Of a stretch of DNA of 64,000 nt, positions 64,000-64,000 are shown in pieces. The translations under genes and the position numbers were made by a program. Source of the DNA: Chitinophaga pinensis (GTDB lineage: Bacteria > Bacteroidota > Bacteroidia > Chitinophagales > CAIOSU01); NCBI GenBank assembly GCA_945901065.1, contig CAMDKI010000003.1, positions 62,001-126,000 of the forward strand, read 5' to 3'. The notes beneath the pieces were generated by a model. That model worked only from the letters and a program-made list of their open reading frames with translations. It did no database searches and was not told where the DNA came from. Numbering within the stretch: the first letter of the stretch is position 1; every line of letters starts with the position of its first letter.

Positions 64000-64000
64000 G

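Overview
The window looks like a chromosomal stretch of a Bacteroidota bacterium, probably from the Chitinophagales/Sphingobacteriia/Cytophagia side (inference, not tested). The reasons are: promoter elements of the Bacteroidota type (TTG about 18-19 nt upstream of TAnnTTTG); six secreted proteins ending in type IX secretion (T9SS) C-terminal sorting domains; many lipoproteins; weak Shine-Dalgarno sequences; a fused E1 alpha/beta 2-oxoacid dehydrogenase; and the arrangement birA / rsfS-ftsH. Most of the window is ordinary vertically inherited housekeeping DNA with accessory patches. No tRNA, rRNA, CRISPR array or complete insertion sequence was seen.

Layout. 1-7.7 kb: 3' part of hisS, hutH, a TPR protein, clpS, an aldehyde dehydrogenase, a small lipoprotein, a MiaE-like protein without its usual iron ligands, and pdxH. 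7.8-11.1 kb: an HU protein, ruvB and a large helical unknown. 11.1-14.5 kb: a long regulatory gap with two related TTTGACA palindromes, a 58-residue small gene, and a TolC/HlyD efflux pair with no pump gene. 14.7-19.4 kb: kynureninase, heme oxygenase, cysteine desulfurase, trmB and a TrpF-like protein without the catalytic cysteine. 19.5-25.7 kb: envelope proteins, including a Kazal lipoprotein overlapping a PhoD-like phosphatase, a Spy/CpxP-like protein and two PAP2-fold membrane enzymes. 25.8-29.5 kb: serA, then a RhuM-Fic (Doc-type) gene lying between a truncated 5' fragment of rluF and a complete rluF. 29.7-41.4 kb: a T9SS-exported hydrolase, the fused E1 enzyme, an alpha/beta hydrolase, a vapBC pair, DUF3820 and DUF6155-like genes, a quinone-oxidoreductase-like protein, an ATP-cone nuclease, birA, rsfS and ftsH. 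41.4-47.1 kb: a UvrD-type helicase-nuclease, a palindrome cluster, a decayed DUF4143 ATPase and mnmE. 47.1-52.2 kb: an AT-rich restriction-modification cassette (XRE regulator, fused Eco57I-type enzyme, second methyltransferase), with a decayed XRE fragment directly after mnmE. 52.3-54.6 kb: a lipoprotein and glpK. 54.7-61.9 kb: five tandem T9SS-exported proteins with one terminator, sharing an N-terminal cysteine-containing domain. 62-64 kb: fumC and the 3' part of an enoyl-CoA hydratase.

The most interesting signals are the rluF 5' fragment that flanks the RhuM-Fic gene, where all five differences from the intact gene are synonymous, and the five-gene family of secreted paralogs. Also notable are two enzyme families that have lost catalytic residues, an ATP-cone-nuclease fusion, the decayed defence-type genes on both sides of mnmE, and several families of short degenerate repeats in intergenic DNA.
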